Of a stretch of DNA of 64,000 bases, positions 8,208 through 16,163 are shown one piece after another. The translations under genes and the position numbers were made by a program. Location: assembly GCF_016464385.1 (NCBI RefSeq), contig NZ_JADMLH010000013.1, forward strand, positions 186,001-250,000. Direction: 5' to 3'. Position 1 is the first letter of the stretch, and each line of letters starts with the position of its first letter. The stretch is from Nucisporomicrobium flavum (GTDB lineage: Bacteria; Actinomycetota; Actinomycetes; Mycobacteriales; Micromonosporaceae). The notes below the pieces were generated by a model. The model was not told the origin of the DNA. It did no database searches and saw nothing but the letters and a program-made list of their open reading frames with translations.

Positions 8208-9781
8208 GACGGCACCGGCAGCCGGACGGTCAGCACCGCCCCGCCCGCCTCGGCGTCGGTCGTGATCGCGTACGTGCCGCCGTACCGCTCGGCGACCTGC
8301 CGGACCAGCGACAGGCCGATGCCACGCCCCTGGCCCGGCTTGGTGGACCAGCCGCGGCGGAAGGCCGCGGCGGCCTGGTCCGGGGTGAGGCCCGGACCGG
8401 TGTCGCGTACCCGGATCAGCACCCCGGTGCCGTCCTGGCGGACGAGGACGCGGACCCTGCGGGGCGGTTCGGTGCCGGCCACCGCCTCGAGCGCGTTGTC
8501 GACCAGGTTGCCGACCACGGTCAGCAGGTCCCGGGCGGGTACCGGCTCACCGTCCACCCGGGAGTCCTCGTCCACGATCAGCTCCACGCCGCGCTCGCCG
8601 GCCTGGGCGGACTTGCCGAGCAGGAGGGCCGCCAGGGCCGGTTCCTCCACGGCGGCCACCACCCGGTCGGTGAGCTGCTGGGCGGCGGCGAGCTCGTCGG
8701 TGGCGAGCCGGATCGCCTCGTCGGCGCGGCCCAGCTCGACCAGCGTCAGGACGGTGTGCAGCCGGTTGGCGGCCTCGTGCGCCTGGGCCTGCAGCGCCTG
8801 GGTGAGGCCCCGCACCGAGTCCAGCTCGCCGGTGAGCTCGCGCAGCTCGGTGTGGTCCCGCAGGGTCAGCACCGTGCCCAGCGTGCGGCCCTCGAAGCGG
8901 GTCTCGCGCTGGCTGGCCACCAGCACCCGGTCCCCGGCCAGCACCGGCTCGTCCGAGGTGGGCCGCCGCGACGCGATCAGCTCGGCGGCACCCGGCGGCA
9001 GGCCGAGCGCGGCCGCCGGGCCCTCGGCCGGTGCGTCGCCGCTCAGCCCGAGCAGCCGCCGGGCCTCGTCGTTGACCAGGGCCACGGTGCCGTCGCGGTC
9101 CACCACCACCAGGCCCTCGCGGACGGAGTGCAGCACCGCGTCGTAGTACTCGTACATGCGGGTCATCTCGGCCGGGCCGAGCCCGTGGGTCTGCCGCCGC
9201 AGCCGGCGGCTCAGCAGCCAGGAGCCCGCGGCGGCGAGCAGCAGGGCGATGCCGGTCGCGGCGGCCACCATCGGCAGCTGCCGCAGCAGCGTGCGGTTGA
9301 TGGCCTCGGTGGTGATGCCGACCGCGACCAGCCCGATGATCGCGCCGTCCTCGCCGCGCACCGGGACGACCGTGCGCCAGGAGTCACCCAGGCTGCCGCG
9401 GTACTCCTCGACGACGCTGCCGCCGGCGAGCGCCCCGGCCACCGACCCGGCGAAGCGCTGACCGATGAGCGCCGGGGTGGGGTGGGTGTAGCGGGTCCGG
9501 TCGGGGGCCATCACCACGATGAAGTCCGTGTGGGTGGCCAGGCGGGTGGACTCCGCGTACGGCTGCAGCGCCCCGACCGGGTCGGGCGAGCGCAACGCGT
9601 CCGCCACGGCGGGGGAGCGGGCGATCGCCTCGGCCAGCGCGGTCACCTTCTCGATCGCGGCGCTGCGCGCGTCGCGGCGGGCGAGCAGCACGGCGCCCGC
9701 GGTCGCGCTGCCGACGAGCAGCGTCACCACCAGCACCTGCAGCGCGAACAGCTGCCCCGCGATGCTCCAGCGTCGTCTCAT
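8204..9781 (-). CDS. Sensor histidine kinase of the CitA/DcuS family
   Basis: The protein has 525 residues from ATG 9781, which is preceded by GGAG. A first membrane span is at about 12-35. An extracytoplasmic sensor (about 40-170) contains DFIVVMAPDRTRYTHP and ends AIIGLVAVGITTEAI, the layout of CitA/DcuS citrate or C4-dicarboxylate sensors. A second span follows at about 175-195, then a PAS domain (HSVREGLVVVDRDGTVALVN). The phospho-acceptor His is in QAHEAANRLHTVLTLVELG. The ATPase boxes are NLVDNALEAV, VRDTGPGL and GRGIGLSLV. It forms an operon with the response regulator and is divergent from dctA, 79 bases away. Confidence 0.94.
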   Translation of the reverse strand: MRRRWSIAGQLFALQVLVVTLLVGSATAGAVLLARRDARSAAIEKVTALAEAIARSPAVADALRSPDPVGALQPYAESTRLATHTDFIVVMAPDRTRYTHPTPALIGQRFAGSVAGALAGGSVVEEYRGSLGDSWRTVVPVRGEDGAIIGLVAVGITTEAINRTLLRQLPMVAAATGIALLLAAAGSWLLSRRLRRQTHGLGPAEMTRMYEYYDAVLHSVREGLVVVDRDGTVALVNDEARRLLGLSGDAPAEGPAAALGLPPGAAELIASRRPTSDEPVLAGDRVLVASQRETRFEGRTLGTVLTLRDHTELRELTGELDSVRGLTQALQAQAHEAANRLHTVLTLVELGRADEAIRLATDELAAAQQLTDRVVAAVEEPALAALLLGKSAQAGERGVELIVDEDSRVDGEPVPARDLLTVVGNLVDNALEAVAGTEPPRRVRVLVRQDGTGVLIRVRDTGPGLTPDQAAAAFRRGWSTKPGQGRGIGLSLVRQVAERYGGTYAITTDAEAGGAVLTVRLPVPS

Positions 9782-9860
9782 GGGCTCCTGCCAGTGAGGG
9801 GCATGAACAGAATGAACGTAATGGTGCCCCGAAGGTGAGACGCGGGCCACAGTCTGCGGC

Positions 9861-11222
9861 ATGGACACCCAGATCGCCCCGCGGGCCAGGCGGGACCGCA
9901 CCCACTACCTCTATCTGGCGGTGATCGCCGCCGTCCTGCTCGGCATCGCCGTCGGTCTCCTCTTCCCGGACGTCGCCGTCGAGCTCAAACCGATCGGCAC
10001 CGGCTTCGTCAACCTCATCAAGATGATGATCAGCCCGGTCATCTTCTGCACGATCGTGCTCGGCGTGGGCTCGGTCCGCCAGGCCGCCAAGGTCGGCCGG
10101 GTCGGCGGGCTCGCGCTCGGCTACTTCCTCGTCATGTCCACGGTGGCGCTGGCGATCGGCCTGGTCGTCGGCAACCTCATCCACCCCGGTTCCGGGCTGC
10201 ACCTGGACGCGGCCGCCGCCGCGCAGGGACAGAAGGCCGTCGGCGACACCCCGGCGGAGGGTACGGCCGGCTTCCTGCTCGGCATCATCCCCACCTCGCT
10301 GCTGTCGGCGCTCACCGACGGCGAGGTGCTGCAGACCCTGCTGGTGGCCCTGCTCGTCGGCTTCGCCCTGCAGTCCATGGGTACGCGTGGCGAGCCGGTG
10401 CTCCGCGCGATCGGTACGATCCAGCGCCTGGTCTTCAAGATCCTGGCGATGATCATGTGGCTGGCGCCGATCGGGGCGTTCGGCGCGATGGCCGCGGTGG
10501 TCGGCGCGACCGGCGTCGACGCGCTGAAGAGCCTGGCGCAGATCATGCTCGGCTTCTACGCCACCTGCGCGATCTTCGTCTTCGTGGTGCTCGGGGCGCT
10601 GCTGTGGGCGGTCGCCCGGATCAACATCCTCAGCCTGCTGCGCTATCTGGGCCGCGAGTTCCTGCTGATCGTGTCGACCTCGTCGTCGGAGTCGGCGCTG
10701 CCGCGGCTGATCGCGAAGATGCAGCACGCCGGCGTCAGCAAGCCGGTCGTCGGCATCACCGTGCCGACCGGCTACTCGTTCAACCTGGACGGGACGGCGA
10801 TCTACCTGACGATGGCGTCCCTGTTCATCGCCCAGGCGATGGGCGACCCGCTGTCGGTGGGGGAGCAGGTGTCGCTGCTGCTGTTCATGATCGTGGCGTC
10901 GAAGGGCGCGGCGGGCGTGACCGGCGCGGGCCTGGCGACGCTCGCGGGCGGCCTGCAGAGCCACCGCCCGGAGCTGCTCGACGGCGTCGGCCTGATCGTG
11001 GGCATCGACCGCTTCATGTCCGAGGCGCGGGCGCTGACGAACTTCGCCGGCAACGCGGTCGCGACGGTGCTGATCGGCACCTGGACGAAGGAGTTCGACC
11101 GCGAGCGGGCCCTTGCGGTGCTGGCCGGCGAGGACCCGTTCGACGAGGCCACCATGCTGGACGAGCACGAGGAAGCCGATGGGCCGGCCCCCGTGGACCG
11201 GCCCGTCGGCGCGAACGCCTGA
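9861..11222 (+). CDS. dctA: C4-dicarboxylate/cation symporter DctA
   Basis: The protein has 453 residues. It belongs to the DAACS (glutamate/dicarboxylate:cation symporter) family, with eight membrane helices and two hairpins. Family signatures seen are NLIKMMISPVIFCTIVLG near the N-terminus, the serine-rich hairpin VSTSSSESALPRLI, and GYSFNLDGTAIYLTMA. The end region has GLIVGIDRFMSEARALTNFAGNAVATVLI. DctA proteins import succinate, fumarate and malate with protons or sodium. The divergent CitA-like two-component system next to it is the classical arrangement for substrate-induced expression. The tail is acidic and cytoplasmic. Confidence 0.95.
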   Translation: MDTQIAPRARRDRTHYLYLAVIAAVLLGIAVGLLFPDVAVELKPIGTGFVNLIKMMISPVIFCTIVLGVGSVRQAAKVGRVGGLALGYFLVMSTVALAIGLVVGNLIHPGSGLHLDAAAAAQGQKAVGDTPAEGTAGFLLGIIPTSLLSALTDGEVLQTLLVALLVGFALQSMGTRGEPVLRAIGTIQRLVFKILAMIMWLAPIGAFGAMAAVVGATGVDALKSLAQIMLGFYATCAIFVFVVLGALLWAVARINILSLLRYLGREFLLIVSTSSSESALPRLIAKMQHAGVSKPVVGITVPTGYSFNLDGTAIYLTMASLFIAQAMGDPLSVGEQVSLLLFMIVASKGAAGVTGAGLATLAGGLQSHRPELLDGVGLIVGIDRFMSEARALTNFAGNAVATVLIGTWTKEFDRERALAVLAGEDPFDEATMLDEHEEADGPAPVDRPVGANA

Positions 11223-11238
11223 GAAAGCGTCGCGGGGC

Positions 11239-11340
11239 GGGGGCCCCCCCCCCCCCCCCCCCCCCCGGGGCCCCGCCCCCCCCCGGGCCCCCCCCCCCCC
11301 CCCCCCCCCCGGGGGGGCCCCCCCCCCCCCCCCCCGCCCC
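11239..11340. repeat. Poly-C/poly-G tract between convergent genes
   Basis: This ~100-base stretch contains almost only G and C in long homopolymers. There are C-runs of 23 (11244-11266), 9 (11276-11284), 23 (11288-11310) and 18 (11318-11335), broken by G-runs of 3-7. Nothing else in the window resembles it. It lies between the dctA stop and the end of the ABC permease gene, where a strong terminator hairpin would be expected. Sequencing or assembly error in a hard GC stem is the most likely explanation, so the exact bases should not be trusted. Confidence 0.8.
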
Positions 11341-11420
11341 GCGACTTCGGTCCCGGTCCGCCCCGGGTACCGCCACCCCTCCGCGCCCACCCGATTGCCC
11401 CAGGTGCGGTGGGGTGGTCC

Positions 11421-12317
11421 TTATTTGCCGAAGCCCGCCGTCAGACCGCTGAGGAGCTGCCGGCGGCCGACCGCGTACATCACGAGGATCGGCAGCGTGG
11501 TCAGCACCACGGAGGCGAGGATCGCCGGGAAGTTGGTGCCGTACTGTCCCTGGAAGTTCCACAGCGCCAGGGGAAGCGGCCGGTTGTCCGGGCTCTGGAT
11601 GAGCACCAGCGGCAGCAGGAACCCGTTCCAGATGGTCAGGCCGTGGTAGATGGTCACGGTGACCAGCGCCGGACGGGTGAGCGGGAACGCCAGGTGCAGC
11701 AGCGTGCCCCACTCGGTGGCGCCGTCCATCCGCATCGACTCGAAGAGTTCCTTCGGCACGTCGCGGATGAAGTTGGTCAGCACCAGCACCGACAGCGGGA
11801 TGGCGAACGCGATGGACGGCAGGATGATCGCGCCCAGCGTGTCGTACATCTTCAGCTTGATGATGATGAGGTACACCGGGATGATCACCGCTTGCAGCGG
11901 GATCGCCAGGCCCATCAGGAACAGCGAGTTGGTCCAGCGCAGGAAGCGCTTGCCGCTGCCGCGCACGATCGCGTACGCGGCCATGAACGAGATCGCCACG
12001 GCGGGCACGACCGCGCCGATCGTGATGATCACGCTGTTCATGAAGTACCGGACGAAGCCCGCCTCGAGCACCAGCCGGTAGTTCTCGAGCGTCGGGTCCT
12101 TCGCCGGCACCAGGGGGTTCTCGACGAAGTAGGTGCTCTGCGTCTTGAAGCTGGTGATGACGATCCAGTAGATCGGCACCAGCACGATCAGGAGCCACAG
12201 CCAGCCGAGCGTGCCGCCGATCCAGTTGCGGGCCATCCCGCGGCGCCCGCGGCGGCGCGGGGCTTCCTGCTGCTGCTGGGCGTCCGCGGTGCGGGCGCCG
12301 GTCGTCAGCGTCGTCAT
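11421..12317 (-). CDS. Carbohydrate ABC transporter permease, MalG type
   Basis: The protein has 298 residues starting at ATG 12317, one base after the preceding permease's stop. Six membrane spans are predicted, the first being LWLLIVLVPIYWIVITSFK. The cytoplasmic EAA loop that contacts the ATPase reads SMRMDGATEWGTLLHLAFPL around residue 200. LPLVLIQSPDNRPLP is typical of MalG-like CUT1 permeases. It pairs with the MalF-type permease and lipoprotein upstream. No ATPase gene accompanies them, so a shared ATPase elsewhere (MsiK-like in actinobacteria) is presumably used. Confidence 0.93.
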   Translation of the reverse strand: MTTLTTGARTADAQQQQEAPRRRGRRGMARNWIGGTLGWLWLLIVLVPIYWIVITSFKTQSTYFVENPLVPAKDPTLENYRLVLEAGFVRYFMNSVIITIGAVVPAVAISFMAAYAIVRGSGKRFLRWTNSLFLMGLAIPLQAVIIPVYLIIIKLKMYDTLGAIILPSIAFAIPLSVLVLTNFIRDVPKELFESMRMDGATEWGTLLHLAFPLTRPALVTVTIYHGLTIWNGFLLPLVLIQSPDNRPLPLALWNFQGQYGTNFPAILASVVLTTLPILVMYAVGRRQLLSGLTAGFGK

Positions 12318-12318
12318 G

Positions 12319-13239
12319 TCAGGCCCCTTCCAGCTGGCTCTCGTCACCACGGCCGCCCAGTCGCCGCAGCCCGAGCGCGAGCCCGAGGCCGACCAGGACC
12401 AGGATCACCGCGATCACGCTCGCCGGGCCCATGAGACCGGCCATGAAGCCGCGCTGGTACATGTCCAGCGCCAGCGCCCGGGTCGCGTCGCCCGGTCCAC
12501 CCGCGGTGAGCACGAAGATGAGGTCGAAGAACGTCAGCGAGCCGACGACCATCAGCGTCGATGACGTGATGATCGTGTACTTGAGCTGCGGCAGCGTGAT
12601 GCTGAAGAACTGCCGCATCCGGCCCGCGCCGTCGATCTGCGCGGCCTCGTACATCGCCCGCGGGATCTGCCGGACGCCACCCTGATAGATCAGCGAGTGG
12701 AACGGGATGAACTGCCAGGAGACCACGAACACGACCACGCCCACGGCCAGCTTGCTCTCGCCCAGCCAGTCCTGGTTCAGGAACTCGATGCCCAGGCCCG
12801 AGCCGAGCCCGAAGTTCGGGTCCAGCAGCGCCTTGAACGTGATCGCCAGCGCGGCCGAGCTGAGCAGCAGCGGGATGAAGTACAGCACCGCCAGCCACTC
12901 GCGGTACCGCTCGTGGCCGGCCAGGAAGACGCCGATGAGCAGGCTCAGCGGCGTCTGGAACAGCCAGGACAACGCCATGATCAGGAACGTGACCCAGAGC
13001 GCGTGCGGCAGTCCGGGGTCGGAGAGCACCGACTGCCAGGCGTCGAGCCCGGCAGGCTTGATCTCGCCGATGCCGTCCCACTGGGCGAAGCTCAGTGCCA
13101 GCACGCCGACCAGCGGGACGACCCCGAAGATCAGGAACATGATGAGCGCCGGCACCGCCATCCAGGCGACGCCGCCGCTCCGCCCGCCGCTGGAGGTGGG
13201 CCGGTCCACCCGCAGCGGCGGCGGAGCAACAGTTGTCAT
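12319..13239 (-). CDS. Carbohydrate ABC transporter permease, MalF type
   Basis: The protein has 306 residues. The start ATG (13239) overlaps the stop of the binding-protein gene by four bases (ATGA), which favours it over longer readings. After a proline-rich N-terminus comes the first span, VAWMAVPALIMFLIFGVVPL. Five more follow, and the EAA loop is EAAQIDGAGRMRQFFSITLP. This pattern is that of the CUT1 subfamily (oligosaccharide importers). Genetic context with LacI, GH115 and an acetyl-esterase-like enzyme suggests a plant-polysaccharide oligosaccharide as substrate. Confidence 0.93.
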   Translation of the reverse strand: MTTVAPPPLRVDRPTSSGGRSGGVAWMAVPALIMFLIFGVVPLVGVLALSFAQWDGIGEIKPAGLDAWQSVLSDPGLPHALWVTFLIMALSWLFQTPLSLLIGVFLAGHERYREWLAVLYFIPLLLSSAALAITFKALLDPNFGLGSGLGIEFLNQDWLGESKLAVGVVVFVVSWQFIPFHSLIYQGGVRQIPRAMYEAAQIDGAGRMRQFFSITLPQLKYTIITSSTLMVVGSLTFFDLIFVLTAGGPGDATRALALDMYQRGFMAGLMGPASVIAVILVLVGLGLALGLRRLGGRGDESQLEGA

Positions 13240-14570
13240 TTGCCGATGGTCCCGTTCATGTTCGCGATGAACTGGTCGGGGCCGATCGACTTCTGGAAGA
13301 ACTTCGCGATGTTGTCGAGCAGCGCCTCGGCGGCGGTCGGGCTCAGCGCCTGGTCCCAGGACTGCCCGAACGTCTTGGCCTTGCTGGCGATGCCGTAGAC
13401 GAAGTTGAGGAACTCGGCGTCCTTGGACGCGCCCAGGGTCGCCTCGGTGCCGTTGACCACCGGGACGGCGCCGGAGTCCACCCACTCCTTCACTTCTTCG
13501 GTGGACAGCACGGCGTCCTTGAAGAACTTCTTCGCCGTCTCCTTCTGCTCCGCGGTGGCCTTGGAGGAGATGGAGTAGTACTGGCCGGGGTTGCCGACCG
13601 TGTTGGTCGGGTCGCCCTTGCCGCCGTCGACGCCCGGGAAGTTCATCCAGCCGAGCTTGCCGTCCTTGACGAACTTGCCGCCGTCGTTGGCCATGCTGCC
13701 GTACGTCCACGTGCCGTGCAGCATCATGGCGGCCTTGCCGCGGTAGAGCAGCGCCTGGTCGGCGTTGGAGTCGGCGGTGATGGAGGAGAAGCCCTTGACG
13801 AAGCCGTTGGCGTCGATGAGCTTGCGCAGCTCGGTCAGCGCCTCCTTCGCACCCGGGGCCGACCACGCGTTCGGCTTGCCCTCGAAGACGCCCTGGAACA
13901 GCTCGGGGCCGCCGATGCGGTCGAAGAGGAACTCCATCCACATCATGTTCGTCCACCGCGACTGCCCGCCGAGGGAGAACGGCGCGATGCCCTTGCCGTT
14001 GAACAGCGTCACCAGGTTCATGATGTCGCCCCAGCTCTGCGGGGGCTGGGCGCCGTTCTTCTCGAAGACCTCTTTGTTGTAGAAGAGGACGATCGGGGCG
14101 ACGGTCTCGGCCGGCATCGCGTAGATCTTGCCGTTGATCGTGGCCGGGCCGAAGGAGGACGGGAAGAGCCGGTCCTTGATCGCGGCGTTCTGCCCGAACC
14201 AGTCGGTGAGGTCCTCGACCTGGCCGGCCTCGACGTAGCTCTTGAGGCCGCCGCCGCCCCAGCCCCAGATGACGGTGGGGGCCTGGCCGGCGCCGATGGC
14301 GGTCTTGATCTTCGTCTTGTACGCGTCGTTCTGGTACGCCGTACCGGTGATCTTGCTGTCCGGGTTCGCCTTGTTGAACCGGTCCACGGTGTTCTTGCGG
14401 ATACCCTCACCGGGCTGGCCGGTCAGGTACCAGTAGGTCGCGGAACCTGAGCCGCCCCCGCTGGACGTGCCGGGCCCGGAACTGCCGCAGGCGGCCAGCG
14501 CCGACGCGGCGCCCGCCCCGGCGGCGAGATTGAGGAAGTTACGACGGGATAGCTCCACGGTTGTCTCCAT
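13236..14570 (-). CDS. Extracellular sugar-binding lipoprotein of an ABC importer
   Basis: The protein has 444 residues from ATG 14570; a GTG at 14591 would add seven. The leader contains SRRNFLNLAAGAGAASALAAC, a twin-arginine motif followed by a lipobox with Cys, so the protein is exported by Tat and anchored as a lipoprotein. The mature part is a type-1 extracellular solute-binding protein (ATYWYLTGQPGEG, KITGTAYQNDAYKTKIKTAI, PTVIWGWGGGGL, AMPAETVAPIVLFYNKEVF). A LacI-type palindrome lies 38 bases upstream. It heads the importer operon 14570-11421. The ligand is probably a xylo- or glucurono-oligosaccharide, judging only from context. Confidence 0.92.
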   Translation of the reverse strand: METTVELSRRNFLNLAAGAGAASALAACGSSGPGTSSGGGSGSATYWYLTGQPGEGIRKNTVDRFNKANPDSKITGTAYQNDAYKTKIKTAIGAGQAPTVIWGWGGGGLKSYVEAGQVEDLTDWFGQNAAIKDRLFPSSFGPATINGKIYAMPAETVAPIVLFYNKEVFEKNGAQPPQSWGDIMNLVTLFNGKGIAPFSLGGQSRWTNMMWMEFLFDRIGGPELFQGVFEGKPNAWSAPGAKEALTELRKLIDANGFVKGFSSITADSNADQALLYRGKAAMMLHGTWTYGSMANDGGKFVKDGKLGWMNFPGVDGGKGDPTNTVGNPGQYYSISSKATAEQKETAKKFFKDAVLSTEEVKEWVDSGAVPVVNGTEATLGASKDAEFLNFVYGIASKAKTFGQSWDQALSPTAAEALLDNIAKFFQKSIGPDQFIANMNGTIGK

Positions 14571-14607
14571 ACTCGTTAGCCGCTCTGACACGGCTTGCCG
14601 ACCTGTA

Positions 14608-14620
14608 CCGGAAGTTTCGA
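14608..14620. promoter_or_regulatory. Candidate LacI operator upstream of the sugar-binding lipoprotein
   Basis: CCGGAAGTTTCGA matches the palindrome CCGAAA-N-TTTCGG at 11 of 12 non-central positions allowing for one change per arm. The related sequence recurs at 14799, 15918, 16105 and 24452. Confidence 0.55.
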
Positions 14621-14780
14621 AAAGAGCTCGTAAGTTATCGAGAGATTTCGTTAACGTAGGGTTTCAGCAGTGGTGTGTCAAGGGTCTCAACGCCCTTCCT
14701 CCCGCAACATGAAAGACGACTCCAGTGCGGGTGGGATCGCTCCCACGGCCGGTCTCGACAAGGTCACGAACGGGTCTCTC

Positions 14781-15824
14781 CTAGGCGTCGGTCGACCCCC
14801 GAAACTTCCGGTACGGTGCGGTGCTGTCGCGCAAGATCAACTCGGTGGACAGTTCGACCCGGGGGGCCGACACGCGATCGCCCTGGGCGAGGCGCAACGC
14901 GGTCCGCGCGGCCAGCCCGCCCATCTCCGCGAGGGGCTGCCGGATGGTGGTCAGCGGCGGTGACGACCAGCGCGCCTCGGGCAGGTCGTCGAAGCCCATC
15001 ACGCTGACGTCGTCCGGTACGCGCATCCCGCGCCGGCGCGCAGCCTCGTACACGCCGAGGGCCATCTGGTCGCTGGCGGCGAAAATTGCGGTGGGCGGGT
15101 CCGGGCGGGCGAGCAGCTCGGCGCCGCGGACGTACCCGGACTCGTGGTAGAAGTCGCCCTGCCGGATCAGGTCCTCGTCCACCCGCAGGCCGGCCGCCTC
15201 CATGCCGGCGCGGTACCCGTCGAACCGCGCCCGGCTGCACATCACGTGCCGCGGACCGGCGATGAAGCCGATCCGGCGGTGCCCCAGCTTCGCCAGGTGC
15301 TCGGTGGCGCTCAGCCCGCCGGCCCAGTTCGTCGCCCCGATGGTCGGCACGTCCGACTCGGAGTTGCCCACCGGGTCCACCACCACGACCGGGATGCCCA
15401 GCCGGGTCAGCTCGGTGGAGACCGTGGCGGTCAGCTCGGAGTTGACGAAGATGACCCCGGCCGACGAGCGGGCGCGCAGGTTCTGCAGCCATTGCCGGGT
15501 CGCCATGGGCCGCCGGTGCACGGCCGAGACGACCGTACCCACCCCTGAGGCGTGCGCCACGTCCTCCACCCCGCGGATGATCTCCACCGCCCAGGGGCTG
15601 TCGAGGTCGTTGAAGACGAGGTCGAGCAGCCCGGTGCGGCCGGTCTGCTGGCGCGAGTTGCGCCGCCGGTAGCCGTGTTGCTGCAGCAGCTGCTCGACCC
15701 GGGCCCGGGTCTGCGCGGAGACGTCGGAGTGCCCGTTGAGGACGCGGGAGACGGTGGGCACCGAGACGCCGGCGGCACGGGCGATGGTGGAGATCGTGAC
15801 CCGCCGGTTGTCGTCCACGATCAT
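14781..15824 (-). CDS. LacI-family transcriptional regulator
   Basis: The protein has 347 residues. The N-terminal helix-turn-helix and hinge read VTISTIARAAGVSVPTVSRVLNG. It is followed by the periplasmic-binding-protein-like effector domain: GLLDLVFNDLDSPWAVEIIRG, PVVVVDPVGNS, LGHRRIGFIAGP, FAASDQMALGVYEAARRRG and VMGFDDLPEARWSSPPLTTI. A longer reading to 15956 exists but would swallow a palindromic operator at 15918, so the ATG at 15824 is preferred. The gene lies between the importer operon and the divergent esterase/GH115 operon and is the likely local repressor. It is a close paralogue of the LacI at 23433. Confidence 0.92.
   Translation of the reverse strand: MIVDDNRRVTISTIARAAGVSVPTVSRVLNGHSDVSAQTRARVEQLLQQHGYRRRNSRQQTGRTGLLDLVFNDLDSPWAVEIIRGVEDVAHASGVGTVVSAVHRRPMATRQWLQNLRARSSAGVIFVNSELTATVSTELTRLGIPVVVVDPVGNSESDVPTIGATNWAGGLSATEHLAKLGHRRIGFIAGPRHVMCSRARFDGYRAGMEAAGLRVDEDLIRQGDFYHESGYVRGAELLARPDPPTAIFAASDQMALGVYEAARRRGMRVPDDVSVMGFDDLPEARWSSPPLTTIRQPLAEMGGLAARTALRLAQGDRVSAPRVELSTELILRDSTAPYRKFRGSTDA
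14799..14811. promoter_or_regulatory. Palindrome like the LacI operator inside the 3' end of lacI
   Basis: CCGAAACTTCCGG is a near-perfect copy of the 13-bp palindrome. It lies in the last ten codons of the regulator, about 190 bases upstream of the SBP transcript's expected end of the promoter region. It could be an auxiliary operator allowing looping with 14608, or chance conservation of coding sequence. Confidence 0.35.
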
Positions 15825-15917
15825 GATCCGACTGCTGCCGTGGGGACCGCGGGGCGCGCGGCGGACACGAGGACCGGTAAAGGTTTGATCATCATTGATG
15901 TCCTCACGGGCTCGGCC

Positions 15918-15930
15918 CCGAAACTTTCGG
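15918..15930. promoter_or_regulatory. Candidate LacI operator, best copy
   Basis: CCGAAACTTTCGG is a perfect palindrome about one central base. It is followed closely by GGAGTTTCCG, a possible second weaker half. It lies 94 bases upstream of the lacI ATG, in the position expected for autoregulation. Confidence 0.6.
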
Positions 15931-16104
15931 GAGTTTCCGTTACGTGCCCGGAACATAGGCCAGCAATGCCGGAGTGGTCAACGGGTAACAATGTGGACCA
16001 TTGACCGGTGGAATCGCTGATCAAGAAGGCCGATGGGCAGGTGGTTGGCGCTCTTGACCGGACTTGGATGGACGTCTATGTTGCGGGAAGTTGCCACCTC
16101 ATTT

Positions 16105-16117
16105 CCGAAACTTCCGA
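16105..16117. promoter_or_regulatory. Candidate LacI operator upstream of the esterase/GH115 operon
   Basis: CCGAAACTTCCGA is 47 bases before the ATG of the SGNH hydrolase. It matches the palindrome at all but two positions. Confidence 0.55.
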
Positions 16118-16163
16118 CCGCGACAGTCGGTCCGTTCCGGCGTGACCGAGGCCAGGAGACCCC

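Larger units (their letters stand above)
15825..16163. promoter_or_regulatory. Divergent control region between lacI and the esterase/GH115 operon
   Basis: These 339 bases hold no convincing gene. They are less GC-rich than the surroundings in parts (15950-16030) and carry two copies of the palindromic operator (15918-15930 and 16105-16117). This fits divergent promoters controlled by the LacI protein. Confidence 0.6.

Noticed and set aside
15825..15956. N-terminal extension of the first LacI protein
   Set aside because: The added residues are not LacI-like and would place a perfect palindromic operator (15918) within the coding region.
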